64,000 bases of DNA from UBA4729 sp038236865 (lineage in GTDB: Bacteria > Patescibacteriota > Saccharimonadia > Saccharimonadales > UBA4665), in the NCBI GenBank assembly GCA_038236865.1, contig JBBRZI010000001.1:35558-99557 (forward strand), read 5' to 3'. Below are positions 33,149 through 41,708 of the stretch, in pieces. Made by a program: the position numbers and the translations under genes. Below the pieces are notes generated by a model that was not told where the DNA came from, did no database searches, and saw nothing but the letters and a program-made list of their open reading frames with translations. How positions within the stretch are numbered: position 1 is the first letter of the stretch; every line of letters begins with the position of its first letter.

Positions 33149-33871
33149 TTATGCCACAACTTCGCCACCGAGCGCACTCAGAATTGGCTGGTAGGCCCGC
33201 ATGGCTTTGCGCAAACGGGCGACGTCGGGCAGAACAACAGCCATAGCCGCCCAAAAGTCCGGCCCGTGGTGCAGTACTGTGGTGTGAGTAAGCTCGTGCA
33301 GCAGCACGTAGTCAATGTAGTCCCAGGGTAGTTGCATCAGGAACAGATTAAGCACGATATTATGGTGCTGATCACAGCTGCCCCAGCGGCTCTTGAGCTG
33401 CTTAATGCCGACGCTTTTATAGGTATGGCCGTGTTGGGCGGCGAGCGTCGCCAGGCGTTGGGGCAATAGGCTTTCAGCCTGTTTACGCAGCGCTCGCACA
33501 CTAGCGGCCTTGACAGCCGCCTGAACCGCCGGGCTACTGGCGGTGAGGGTTGGTGGATAGCTGACGAGGACTTCTGTGCCCAGCACACGGCTACGTACCT
33601 TGGTACTGCCAGGGACGGCGTAAAGTCGTAAGCGGTGAGCTTTGCCGATATGCAGTCCGTCAGCCAGCGCCACAACCGGCTGGATCTGGGCGGCGATCCA
33701 ATCCTGACGAGCTTGGGCAAACTCCAGCCCAACCGCGTAGGTGGCCCACAACGGTATGCTCACCCGCACTTCACCGGCGGCCGTGACGCTTAGGCGCAAG
33801 CTACGATTGGTGCGCCGCTTATAGATGTTGATGGGCTGCTGATTGGCCAGCTCGAAGCGCTTAAAAGCCAT
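33149..33871 (-). CDS. YgjP-like zinc metallopeptidase (DUF45/WLM)
   Basis: 240 aa. The C-terminal half has the HExxH site in VLLHELTHTTVLHHGPDFW and the preceding KSRWGSCDQHHNIVLNL segment typical of the YgjP/SprT-like group. N-terminal beta domain begins NIYKRRTNRSLRLSVTA. Probably a soluble zinc hydrolase; the biological target is unknown. Encoded 9 bp upstream of the histidine kinase on the same strand. Confidence 0.87.
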   Translation of the reverse strand: MAFKRFELANQQPINIYKRRTNRSLRLSVTAAGEVRVSIPLWATYAVGLEFAQARQDWIAAQIQPVVALADGLHIGKAHRLRLYAVPGSTKVRSRVLGTEVLVSYPPTLTASSPAVQAAVKAASVRALRKQAESLLPQRLATLAAQHGHTYKSVGIKQLKSRWGSCDQHHNIVLNLFLMQLPWDYIDYVLLHELTHTTVLHHGPDFWAAMAVVLPDVARLRKAMRAYQPILSALGGEVVA

Positions 33872-33886
33872 TGGCTGCTCGCAATC

Positions 33887-34555
33887 TTAATGAATTCGAA
33901 TATTGCGGCGGCTCATATCAACGCGACCGCCGCTGGCGTTGACGTTCGGAATGAGGTTAATCATGCCAGGTTTAACAACATGGCTATTGGCATCGTCCAA
34001 GTTGAGGACACCCAAATCACGCAGTCGATTGACGACGGCGCTACGCTGGGTCGTGTAGAGGTGCTTGCCGCTGACAACAACGTAGTCTTCACCGAGCTTC
34101 GGGTTTTGCATGTAGCCGCCGATTTTCTCGAAGGTCGGCCGATCCCACTGGGCGGCGTACTTGTCGTCGGCCCGGCGGCGATCGCGCTTGAGCCCGCGGG
34201 CAAACGCAGTTTCGGGGTCGATCTGTAGCCAAATCAGGAGTGATTGGGCGTGGCAGCGACGGGCGGTCTCGCGCAACGCGTGGCGTTGGCTGGCGCGCAG
34301 GGAGTTGGTGTCGTAGACGACGCTCAGCCCGGCGCTCAAAAATTCTTCGGTCATATAGTCCATGAGCTGGGTGACGATATCATTTTCTTGTTTGTCGTAG
34401 CGCGGGTTATCAAACAGGCCGGCGCGAATCCGATCACCTTGGACGTGGGCGGCTTGGATATCCTCGCACAGCTGACGTGATAAATAGGTCTTGCCGGCAC
34501 CCGGAAAACCATAGTGCATAATCAGGAATGGTTTAGTGGGTTGAACTTTTGCCAT
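33887..34555 (-). CDS. P-loop kinase (AAA_33/polynucleotide-kinase-like)
   Basis: 222 aa from ATG 34555. Walker A GFPGAGKTYLS, then QGDRIRAGLF, VYDTNSLRASQRHAL and LQIDPETAFARGLKRDRRR, the order seen in polynucleotide kinase/zeta-toxin-like P-loop kinases. The C-terminal 60 residues have no assigned fold. An earlier TTG start at 34576 is possible. The substrate (nucleic acid end, nucleotide or sugar) is not evident. Confidence 0.75.
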   Translation of the reverse strand: MAKVQPTKPFLIMHYGFPGAGKTYLSRQLCEDIQAAHVQGDRIRAGLFDNPRYDKQENDIVTQLMDYMTEEFLSAGLSVVYDTNSLRASQRHALRETARRCHAQSLLIWLQIDPETAFARGLKRDRRRADDKYAAQWDRPTFEKIGGYMQNPKLGEDYVVVSGKHLYTTQRSAVVNRLRDLGVLNLDDANSHVVKPGMINLIPNVNASGGRVDMSRRNIRIH

Positions 34556-34735
34556 GGGTGTTACTAGGTATACCAAATTTTAGGCCTTTTGGGAAGCTAA
34601 ATCTGTCGGACAGCGCCCTTTTTAACGGTGGTGCTTATGGTAATTTTGACTTTATTGTCGCCCAGCCATACACAACGCAACATCTAACATTTTGATCACC
34701 CCTGTAATATTTGGTCGGCCAGCTGCACTCAAACC

Positions 34736-34764
34736 GTGACAAACCGCGCGCAATCCTCTATGAT
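34736..34764 (+). promoter_or_regulatory. Promoter of tRNA-Trp
   Basis: GTGACA, 17-bp spacer, TATGAT (34759-34764); the tRNA begins 31 nt further on. Confidence 0.6.
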
Positions 34765-34794
34765 TAAGCGGTAAATCACGCACTGTTTAGCTAG

Positions 34795-34869
34795 AGGGGT
34801 ATAGTACAGCGGTTAGTATAAAGGTCTCCAAAACCTTAGACCGTGGTTCGATTCCACGTACCCCTGCCA
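34795..34869 (+). tRNA. tRNA-Trp (anticodon CCA)
   Basis: 75 nt with encoded CCA. Acceptor AGGGGTA/TACCCCT, anticodon stem AAGGT/ACCTT around loop CTCCAAA giving CCA (Trp), T-arm GTGGTTCGATTCCAC. Downstream lies a series of small AT-richer genes, as at a tRNA integration site. Confidence 0.95.
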
Positions 34870-34884
34870 AACCTAAGCTCTATT

Positions 34885-34907
34885 AAAACTTCTACGGAAG
34901 TTTTTTT
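34885..34907 (+). terminator. Terminator after tRNA-Trp
   Basis: AAAACTTC/GAAGTTTT with TACG loop and T run to 34907. Confidence 0.85.
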
Positions 34908-34921
34908 GCTATCATATGTAA

Positions 34922-35461
34922 ATGGTGACTATTGTATTTGAAGCCCACTCGACAACCACTGATAACAACGCAGGGCTCGCTTCAGGCTTCAACGATGTTG
35001 AGCTCGCTCCAGTAGGTCTCCAGCAGTCAAAGGAGCTCGGCGAGCGTTATTTAAAAGAACCTTTTGATGCGATTTTCTGCTCTGATTTACAGAGATCGTA
35101 TAAAACAGCTGAAATAGCGTTTGACGATCGATACCCCATTATTCATGACTCCCGTCTGCGCGAGTGCGACTACGGAGATATGACTTCAAAACCAAAAGAA
35201 CTTGTTGATGCCCAAAAGCTGCAGCGTATCACTGTCCCATTCCCGAATGGAGAAAGTTATGAGCAGACCGCTGAGCGCATGAGAGGCTTTCTTGAAGACC
35301 TGCTTAAAAATTACGCTGGGAAACGGGTGATAGTTATAGGCCACAGAGCGACTCAGTATGGCCTTGAACATTGGATTAATAATATTCCACTCCCCCAGAC
35401 AGTTATGTCGCCATGGAAATGGCAACCGGGCTGGGTATATTCATTGAAGTCCTTGTCTTAA
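34922..35461 (+). CDS. Histidine phosphatase family protein
   Basis: 179 aa. Member of the phosphoglycerate-mutase-like branch with FEAHSTTTDNNAG in place of RHGET, then LSxxG-like LAPVGLQQSKELGERY, FCSDLQRSYKTAE, and the second catalytic-type His in VIGHRATQYGLEHW. Such proteins dephosphorylate small metabolites. TATCAT ends 6 nt before the ATG, leaderless. It is the first gene after tRNA-Trp and clearly AT-richer than the 30-34 kb genes. Confidence 0.85.
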   Translation: MVTIVFEAHSTTTDNNAGLASGFNDVELAPVGLQQSKELGERYLKEPFDAIFCSDLQRSYKTAEIAFDDRYPIIHDSRLRECDYGDMTSKPKELVDAQKLQRITVPFPNGESYEQTAERMRGFLEDLLKNYAGKRVIVIGHRATQYGLEHWINNIPLPQTVMSPWKWQPGWVYSLKSLS

Positions 35462-35494
35462 AGTTGCGAAGTATGACCACTAGGGGCTGCCGAG
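35462..35494 (+). repeat. Post-gene repeat element, copy 1
   Basis: Begins right at the stop codon with AGTTGCGAAGT and continues to CCACTAGGGGCTGCC. Matches the segment after the gene ending at 36520 in 7 + 4 + 3 + 2 + 5 base blocks. Confidence 0.45.
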
Positions 35495-35579
35495 CGATTT
35501 CTGAAAGTCTACATACGTTATCCGTAGATCTTTTTAATATATAAAGGTTTGGGTGCCAATTTCTTGGTATGCTATATCT

Positions 35580-36101
35580 ATGAAGATAGTTCAATCCAAT
35601 GCAATCTCCGTCAATGGCATGATAGCTCGTGAAAATGGCGATGAAGACTGGTTGCCTTCTGAGGGCTGGGATGAGTTTGTTGCGGATGTAGCGCAGTATG
35701 GCAACTTTATTATGGGGCGCGAAACGTACGAACTTGTTATGAAGCGCTACCCGAATTACAACTTTGATAATGTAGAGTGCAACTACAAAATTATAGTTAC
35801 CAAAAGCCGCAACTTTATAAAACCTGATGGGTACGTTGTGGTTGGGTCGCCCGAAGCTGCCGTGGATATCCTTGAGCAAAAAGGTAACGAAATCGGGCTG
35901 CTTGTGGGTGGCGGAAGACTTAATAGTAGCTTTTACGCAGCGGGGCTTATTGACGAAGTATGGCTGACAGTTTGCCCGACTATACTTGGAGAAGGCCGCT
36001 CTTTCATCGGTACCCAAGACCTTGAAGTGGATTTGAAACTTATTGATGCAATAAAACTCAGTAAAGACAGAGTTCAGCTGAAATATACAGTGATTAAGTA
36101 G
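35580..36101 (+). CDS. Dihydrofolate-reductase-like/RibD C-terminal domain protein
   Basis: 173 aa from ATG 35580. Begins MKIVQSNAISVNGMIAREN, with FIMGRETYELVMKRYPNY and GLLVGGGRLNSSFYAAGLID: the DHFR-like fold as in RibD_C reductases. Binds NADPH; whether the substrate is dihydrofolate or a pyrimidine is open. TATGCT ends 6 nt before the ATG. Stand-alone gene in the tRNA-Trp cassette-like region. Confidence 0.82.
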   Translation: MKIVQSNAISVNGMIARENGDEDWLPSEGWDEFVADVAQYGNFIMGRETYELVMKRYPNYNFDNVECNYKIIVTKSRNFIKPDGYVVVGSPEAAVDILEQKGNEIGLLVGGGRLNSSFYAAGLIDEVWLTVCPTILGEGRSFIGTQDLEVDLKLIDAIKLSKDRVQLKYTVIK

Positions 36102-36247
36102 TGGTGTTTTCACTGTTGATCACAGTCTGATTTGAAATACCTATTACACCATAATAGGTTCGGTAATCGTCCTGGAGCCTCTGCCAAGACGTTCATGCTC
36201 GGATAGATCATATATACACGGTCTATTTGTTTGGTATGATTATAATA

Positions 36248-36520
36248 ATGAATAGTCAAAAAAATAAAAAACGTATCGAGTTATTCGCACTGGTTGCCGG
36301 CGTTATTCAACCACTCATTACTTTGCCGCAAATTATAACTATTTATGGCAATCACAGTGCGAATGATGTCTCGCTTTTAACGTGGCTTGGCTATCTTCTT
36401 TTCGGAATTACTTTTCTTGTCTATGGAGTTGTCTTTAGGCTCAAACCAATTTGGATAGGACAGATTATATGGGTATTAATGCAGACCATCATTGTTATTG
36501 GCATTTTTATGTATCAATAA
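36248..36520 (+). CDS. SemiSWEET/PQ-loop-type small membrane protein
   Basis: 90 aa with three helices: the first holds VAGVIQPLITLPQIITIY (PQ motif), then LTWLGYLLFGITFLVYG and a third near the C-terminus. Three-helix length fits bacterial SemiSWEET sugar transporters, which dimerise. TATGAT ends 7 nt before ATG 36248. Confidence 0.75.
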   Translation: MNSQKNKKRIELFALVAGVIQPLITLPQIITIYGNHSANDVSLLTWLGYLLFGITFLVYGVVFRLKPIWIGQIIWVLMQTIIVIGIFMYQ

Positions 36521-36552
36521 AAGTTGCAAAGTGCATCCAGGAGCCCCTGCCA
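36521..36552 (+). repeat. Post-gene repeat element, copy 2
   Basis: AAGTTGCAAAGT directly after the stop codon, then CCAGGAGCCCCTGCCA. The last nine bases CCCCTGCCA equal the 3' end of tRNA-Trp. A third, shorter copy of the CC-GGAGCC-CTGCCA part is at 36174-36187. Confidence 0.45.
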
Positions 36553-36553
36553 C

Positions 36554-36590
36554 ATAAAATCGCTCAGATCCAAAATCTGAGCGATTTTAT
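36554..36590. terminator. Bidirectional terminator
   Basis: 15- to 16-bp stem (arms ATAAAATCGCTCAGAT and ATCTGAGCGATTTTAT) between convergent genes. Confidence 0.88.
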
Positions 36591-36609
36591 TTCTAAACTG
36601 TCGGTTCTA

Positions 36610-36951
36610 TTATTCCCCCGTGTACGGCGCATATTCACTGATGGTGTTGCGCACTACTTCCCGAGGCGTGACTTGCCCTATGTCCAGTAACACCAAGCAC
36701 CCTATGAAGTTAACAACCCCTGCTTTTGAAGGGTCTAACGTAGCGCACTCACCCAGGAATGAAGTTGGATCTTTTTCGATTGCTCGGACAACTTTGGGAG
36801 GTAATCCATACAGTATGACGGTCGAGCCCGTACGCTTCTCGGTATCAAAAGTGTCGGTTGTACAGTCAGCTACAAATATATTATTCTTACTAGGTTTAAC
36901 ATAGACTGCTGAATCTGTCTTAGAAAGCCATGTCACTTTCTCTACATCCAT
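36610..36951 (-). CDS. Hypothetical protein
   Basis: 113 aa, not recognised; begins MDVEKVTWLSKTDSAVYV. GGGAGATAGAGT precedes the ATG, so unlike its neighbours it has a Shine-Dalgarno. An overlapping plus-strand frame is less likely because it lacks one. No membrane segment. AT-rich. Confidence 0.55.
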   Translation of the reverse strand: MDVEKVTWLSKTDSAVYVKPSKNNIFVADCTTDTFDTEKRTGSTVILYGLPPKVVRAIEKDPTSFLGECATLDPSKAGVVNFIGCLVLLDIGQVTPREVVRNTISEYAPYTGE

Positions 36952-37107
36952 ACTCTATCTCCCTGATATAAAATATGCCCATACCATACTCTTTTATGCA
37001 CAATTTGGCAAGGACCGGCGGTAAGGCAAAGCGGTTGGGTTGCGCCGCGGGGTAGAATCTAATAACCACTTATTGCTCTTCTGTACATACTATTCTATAG
37101 TTAGTGT

Positions 37108-37668
37108 ATGAATCAACCCTATGCGACTGGTCATTACCGCCAAGTCGACCAGTTTGAACAACCGGCCGGTCTGGGCGAGCGCTTCATTGCTTTTGTTGAC
37201 CAGCAAATTCGGGCTGGCTACCGGCCCGAAGTCCGGGACGGGGCCAGCGTCGAAAGCTACAGCGCTCACAACTCGGATCCGGAAGTCCACTACCCGGCCA
37301 GCCACGGCAGCGTCGGGGCGCACTACTCGACGTTCAGCGACAGCCGCCGCGTCGACCTGCGGCACTATGTCCAAGATCTAACTCATCCCGGCCGGTTGCG
37401 CCTCCGAATGCACAGTGCCTATCATTCAATCGGCGAGCTGCTACTGGTTGATGAGCTAATCGGCCAAACCTACGAACATGACGCTGCGCACAACGTCAGA
37501 CGTGAGCTACCCGGTGGCCCCCAAACCCTGGCCACCTTATTGGGCGTCCAAACCTTTGAAAGAGGCCTGATTGAAGACAACCGGGGCATCAAAAACGTGC
37601 ATTACGGCGCGATTGGCCAAGCTGAATTCAGTGCCTTAGGGCAGTTACTCGTCGGCCGAGAAATCTAA
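37108..37668 (+). CDS. Hypothetical protein
   Basis: 186 aa, hydrophilic, no domain recognised (ERFIAFVDQQIRAGYRPEV; His-rich middle VHYPASHGSVGAHYSTF). TTGCTC, 17 bp, TATAGT and then 6 nt to the ATG predict a leaderless message. The C-terminal LLLVDELIGQTYEHD may be helical. Confidence 0.6.
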   Translation: MNQPYATGHYRQVDQFEQPAGLGERFIAFVDQQIRAGYRPEVRDGASVESYSAHNSDPEVHYPASHGSVGAHYSTFSDSRRVDLRHYVQDLTHPGRLRLRMHSAYHSIGELLLVDELIGQTYEHDAAHNVRRELPGGPQTLATLLGVQTFERGLIEDNRGIKNVHYGAIGQAEFSALGQLLVGREI

Positions 37669-37813
37669 CAACCTATTACGAGTGGCCGCTTCTCTAATTT
37701 CGTACCCGTGCTCACAAGAGGTGGCGTTGGCATAACTAGTAATGCCTGACCCGCTCCGCAACCGCGCCGCATGGCGACTAGCCAAAGGTGATAAAATATA
37801 CAGGCATCCATTC

Positions 37814-38509
37814 ATGAAGCAACTTACTGATAGCACCCGCCGCGGCCCGGAGCTCATTATCTGGGATCTTGACGGCACACTTCTCAATAGCTTGGCCATC
37901 AGCCTAAGCGTCTGGCAAGCGGTGCTGCCGCGCCATGGCTTTAGCGCCCCAACCAAGCACGAAGTTACCAGCAATTACCATGGCACCCTGCTGGAGACCG
38001 CCCAGGCCTTGGCGCCGCATGCCACCAGCAAACAGACTACTGCCATCCTCAATGACTTTATGATGGTCGATAATGCCTACATCCAAGACGCCGATGATCA
38101 TCTGTTTCCCGATGCCGTCTTCTTGGCCGAACGAGCGCACGCCGCCGGCGCCAAGCAGATACTGGTCACCAACCGGGCCCATGGTGTCGACCGCCAAAAT
38201 GCCAGCCCCCGCAACTTAATTGCCAACTCCCGGCTGCGCCATGTTTTTGACGATATTATCTGCGGCGGCGAAGTTTTGGAGCGCAAACCGAGCCGTAATG
38301 TCCTAACTGGCCTCAACCACAACGCCAGTCAGACTCTGATCGTGGGTGATCAGTTCGTCGATGCCCAATTTGCCTACAATCTGGGCTGTTCGGCCATCCT
38401 GGTCAGCCGTGACGGTTCCGAAATCGCCCACCTCGATAAGCTGACTGCTGGCTGGGAAAGCTATGTCCAACTGGTCGAATCTCTCGACGAAGTTGAGCTG
38501 AGCGACTAG
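37814..38509 (+). CDS. HAD-superfamily phosphatase
   Basis: About 231 aa from ATG 37814. Motif I IIWDLDGTLLNS, motif II LVTNRA, motif III Lys in ERKPSRN, motif IV IVGDQFVDAQFA: a standard HAD hydrolase with helical cap. In-frame ATG 37742 would add 24 residues not part of the fold. Substrate unknown. Confidence 0.82.
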   Translation: MKQLTDSTRRGPELIIWDLDGTLLNSLAISLSVWQAVLPRHGFSAPTKHEVTSNYHGTLLETAQALAPHATSKQTTAILNDFMMVDNAYIQDADDHLFPDAVFLAERAHAAGAKQILVTNRAHGVDRQNASPRNLIANSRLRHVFDDIICGGEVLERKPSRNVLTGLNHNASQTLIVGDQFVDAQFAYNLGCSAILVSRDGSEIAHLDKLTAGWESYVQLVESLDEVELSD

Positions 38510-38542
38510 GAAACTCGATTGACCACTTGGTACAATACACTC

Positions 38543-38989
38543 ATGGGCAGCAAGACACGCTACCGAGTAACATGGATACATCGATTGGAAGCCATCCGTC
38601 CCTTCAGCGAGGCTGAGGCCTGGTGGCTCTTTAAAACCACGGCCCTCAGTGAGGCGGTTGGCTGGACCGTATTACTTATTGGTGTCGTGGTCAAGCAGAC
38701 CAACTTGCCCGGCAGCGCCTGGGCGGTGCCGGTAGCGGGGCAGCTCCACGGCACTATATTCTTGGTCTATTTTGCTATATTGCTCGCCACCTATAGCAGC
38801 CTGCGCTGGTCGCGCAAGAAATTGTTACTGGCCGCGCTCGCCGGTATACCACCGTACGGCACGCTGGTGTTCGAACAGTGGGCGGCCTGGTCGCGCCGCA
38901 ATCAGCACAGTCGCGGGCAGTTTTGGAGCGTCGCGTTGTACACCATCAATCAGCCGCGTCAGCCGCAAACCGTGTCTGTACCGGACTGA
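38543..38989 (+). CDS. DUF3817-like integral membrane protein
   Basis: 148 aa, three to four hydrophobic helices, with FKTTALSEAVGWTVLLIG, GQLHGTIFLVYFAIL and LAGIPPYGTLVFE matching the DUF3817 pattern. TACAAT ends exactly 6 nt before ATG 38543, which fixes the start and predicts a leaderless message. Function of the family is unknown. Confidence 0.8.
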   Translation: MGSKTRYRVTWIHRLEAIRPFSEAEAWWLFKTTALSEAVGWTVLLIGVVVKQTNLPGSAWAVPVAGQLHGTIFLVYFAILLATYSSLRWSRKKLLLAALAGIPPYGTLVFEQWAAWSRRNQHSRGQFWSVALYTINQPRQPQTVSVPD

Positions 38990-39029
38990 ATCACTAGCTA
39001 ATCCACCAATTCACCAATCTGTCCCGGTG

Positions 39030-39926
39030 CTAGCCAGCCAGCAGGCCAATCGCCGTAGCGGTAACACTATCGCTGACCCGGCGGATCGCTTCGGTCGTAT
39101 TATACGCACTGTGGCTTTGGGCATGGAACCAGACGTCCAAGGGTAGGGTTTCGAAGGCCGGCGACGGTGCCGGCCAGTCGACCGCACAACGTAGTTCATT
39201 GCGCTGCAGCCGCGGTAAGAGCGCCCCAAAATCAATCAGATTCATCGGTGCTATATGAACGAGCAGACAACCCGTCTTAATTTGAGCTATCCGCGCAGCG
39301 TCTAATATAAGACCGGCCTGCATGGGCAGCGTCACAAATATAATATCGGCTTTGGTGAGCAGCTCATCGAGCTCGACTTGCCTGGCATCAATACTTTTTG
39401 GGCTCCGGTTGAAGTAGAGTATCTCGCTAGGCTGGAAGGGTTTAATGCCGGCGATGATCGCCTGGGCAATATTGCCAGCCCCAAGCACACCGACGACGCT
39501 GCCCTGTACGGATTTTGTGGTCAGAAACCGCTTGGTGCCTGTCCGGCTGATGCCGAACAAATCCCGCTGCATCGCCAGCGCAACCGCGACAGCATACTCC
39601 GCGACGGCGATAGCATTAGCACCGGGCGCGTTGAGTAGCTTAATGCCTTTTTGGCGGGCCGCCGCCGCACCGGGGATGTATTTATCATAATCAACACCGG
39701 TGAATATAATCGCCTCTAAGGCGTCGGCAGCAGCGATAACACTGTCGGTTACCTGTTCTGTGCCACCGAGTATGTACACCGCCACACCTTGCAGCGCCGC
39801 AATTAGTTCGGCCTCGGTGGCGTTGGGTGTATCGAGCCGGACGACTTGAAAGCCAGCGGACTGTAGGAGTTTGACGTGAGACTCGAATATAAAGAACGAA
39901 TCAGTAATAAGCAATTTTTTAGACAT
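39030..39926 (-). CDS. D-2-hydroxyacid dehydrogenase-like protein with altered active site
   Basis: 298 aa. Rossmann motif VVGVLGAGNIAQAII and the lid/core order of D-isomer-specific 2-hydroxyacid dehydrogenases. The usual catalytic Arg (N-x-x-R-G) is replaced: the segment reads VHIAPMNLIDFGALL. The late His is in AQSHSAYNTTEA. It may be a divergent dehydrogenase or a non-catalytic relative. Confidence 0.75.
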   Translation of the reverse strand: MSKKLLITDSFFIFESHVKLLQSAGFQVVRLDTPNATEAELIAALQGVAVYILGGTEQVTDSVIAAADALEAIIFTGVDYDKYIPGAAAARQKGIKLLNAPGANAIAVAEYAVAVALAMQRDLFGISRTGTKRFLTTKSVQGSVVGVLGAGNIAQAIIAGIKPFQPSEILYFNRSPKSIDARQVELDELLTKADIIFVTLPMQAGLILDAARIAQIKTGCLLVHIAPMNLIDFGALLPRLQRNELRCAVDWPAPSPAFETLPLDVWFHAQSHSAYNTTEAIRRVSDSVTATAIGLLAG

Positions 39927-40137
39927 GGTTAAATCATAGCAAATTAACCCGGGCGGCGGTAACCCGTGGCGCTACTGGTTGAGCCTCGGCCGAGCTGACT
40001 TACCTATCGCCGCGCACCACACCACCAGCTAGCCCACTACCAGAAGTACAGGGCGTTGCGCCGCCTCAGAATATAACTCTGTGAGCTCGTGACAATTAAT
40101 GTTAAGATGTACGCTGACTATCAGATTAAGGAGTACC

Positions 40138-40509
40138 ATGCGAGAACCACATATCATAGAGCGGATATTGGCAGTTGACGACGCTCGGCTGTGGCGCGAT
40201 ATTTTACGAGAAAACCTCGTGGAGTCCAAGATTGCTCATACCATTGTCGGCACCACCGAAGAAGCTACCACCGCAATCGCCACCGGCGAGTACACCGGGG
40301 TGATTACCGATGGTTTAAATGGTGAGTGGAAGACGGTATCAGCCGCTGCCCAAGCAGCTGGCGCCCAATGCGTTTTAATGACTCTCAGCCTCGAGTCGAT
40401 CGCCGCGGCCCAGGAATCAGGCATGCCGGCCCACGACAAAGCCGAGATGAGCCCAGAACTAATCCAAGATATGATCCAGCAGCTCGTTTTAGCTGAACAA
40501 CCAACTTAG
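40138..40509 (+). CDS. Stand-alone response-regulator receiver-like protein
   Basis: 123 aa from ATG 40138 with AAGGAG 5 nt upstream. Acidic pair ILAVDDARL, phosphoacceptor Asp in VITDGLNGEW and Lys in PAHDKAEM fit a CheY-like fold. No output domain. It could accept phosphate from the orphan kinase at 32033, which is inference only. Confidence 0.7.
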   Translation: MREPHIIERILAVDDARLWRDILRENLVESKIAHTIVGTTEEATTAIATGEYTGVITDGLNGEWKTVSAAAQAAGAQCVLMTLSLESIAAAQESGMPAHDKAEMSPELIQDMIQQLVLAEQPT

Positions 40510-40605
40510 CGGTCACGCTAAACAAACTGGCGAGTTCTTTACATTTCAACCTGGTAAGCAGACACTAAAACCATAACGAAACAGCATAGCCAAGGAGACA
40601 TCTCT

Positions 40606-41415
40606 ATGGAACCAAACTCGCCCAAACCCAGCCCTGCCAATAACATGAACCTACGCTTCAGTTTTGATCTGCGCTACGTCGCGCTCGCCCTGCTGGCTAT
40701 CATTCTATTGCTGCTGCTTGTCTGGAAACCGTGGAACCAACCTCCCAGCGCCAACGCTCGAACCGTAACTGTAACTGGTACCACCACCCTAAAGGCCGTG
40801 CCCGATAACTTCGTTTTTAACCTGTCGTATCAAAACACGAACGCCGATAAAACAGCCGCCATCCAAGCGGCCACCGCGAAAGGCACCGAGCTGGTGGCTA
40901 AACTCAAGGCTCTCGGTGTCCCCAATAAGCTCATCAAGACCAGCATCGACGGCTACGGCAAAGTCCCCACCGACTACCCCGGCAGTATGCGCCCCACTCC
41001 CCTACCGAGCAGCGACGAGTACGTCTACACCCTGCAGCTCATTGTCACCACGACCGACCAAGCCAGTACCCAGAAAGTGCAAGACTACCTCATGACGACC
41101 GAACCAACCGGATCAGTCACGCCGCTGCCAACCTTCAGCGAAACCCTCCGCACACAGCTCGAGTCCAAAGCCCGTGACACCGCCAGTCGCGATGCCCGCG
41201 CCAAAGCCGATCAATCCGCCCATAATCTTGGCTTCAAAATCGGCAGTGTCAAGAGTGTCGAGGACAGCAACGGCTTTAACGGTGGCATCATCCAGCCGAT
41301 GCTGGGCAGCGTGGATGGCAGCAGCGCCACCAAAGACAGCGCGCCGAGCCTCAGCGTCCAGCCTGGCGAGAATGAACTCAGCTATTCCGTTACGGTCACG
41401 TACTACATTAAATAG
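40606..41415 (+). CDS. SIMPL-domain (DUF541) membrane-anchored protein
   Basis: 269 aa. One helix near residues 26-44, then an exported SIMPL domain: RTVTVTGTTTLKAVPDNFVF, with KLKALGVPNKLIKTS and the Ser/Gly-rich C-terminal half. CAAGGAGACATCTCT gives a good ribosome site. Role in bacteria is poorly defined (envelope stress). Confidence 0.82.
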   Translation: MEPNSPKPSPANNMNLRFSFDLRYVALALLAIILLLLLVWKPWNQPPSANARTVTVTGTTTLKAVPDNFVFNLSYQNTNADKTAAIQAATAKGTELVAKLKALGVPNKLIKTSIDGYGKVPTDYPGSMRPTPLPSSDEYVYTLQLIVTTTDQASTQKVQDYLMTTEPTGSVTPLPTFSETLRTQLESKARDTASRDARAKADQSAHNLGFKIGSVKSVEDSNGFNGGIIQPMLGSVDGSSATKDSAPSLSVQPGENELSYSVTVTYYIK

Positions 41416-41663
41416 CAGCACAAACCAGCCAATACCTAGTCGGCCTAGGTTAGAGGCCTAGCTGATCAGCCGCAGATTTTGCGACAATAGGTTTGGGCTA
41501 AAAACTAGCAGCTGACTCCGCGTCGCCGGACGTACAGCGAAGTAAATGTGAACGCGCAGCCCATAGCCACGCCGCCTTTTAGCTACGGCAACTTAGTTGG
41601 CCATACCAGCAATTTGGTGGGCGCTAAATAGTAAATGCTGGTAAAAACAATAAAAGGAGTATT

Positions 41664-41690
41664 ATGCAAGTATTAAGGAAGTGGAATTAA
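41664..41690 (+). CDS. Short uORF MQVLRKWN with strong ribosome site
   Basis: Eight codons plus TAA, preceded by AAAGGAG. It is in the same frame as the following surface-protein gene, whose start is a TTG 45 nt after this ATG. Either a regulatory uORF or the true start cut off by a single stop codon. Confidence 0.4.
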   Translation: MQVLRKWN

Positions 41691-41708
41691 ACGCGCAGGG
41701 AGACTGTT

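Noticed and set aside
34922..35461. Degenerate RHG motif as a sign of an inactive phosphatase
   Set aside because: The HxTTxDNxxG variant is a known branch of the histidine phosphatase family, so it is not unusual.
35461..36552. Integron attC sites between the small genes
   Set aside because: The repeated element lacks the GTTRRRY/RYYYAAC core pair and no integrase is seen, so an integron is not supported.
36620..36904. Plus-strand frame of 94 aa
   Set aside because: The opposite minus-strand gene has a clear Shine-Dalgarno and more natural sequence.
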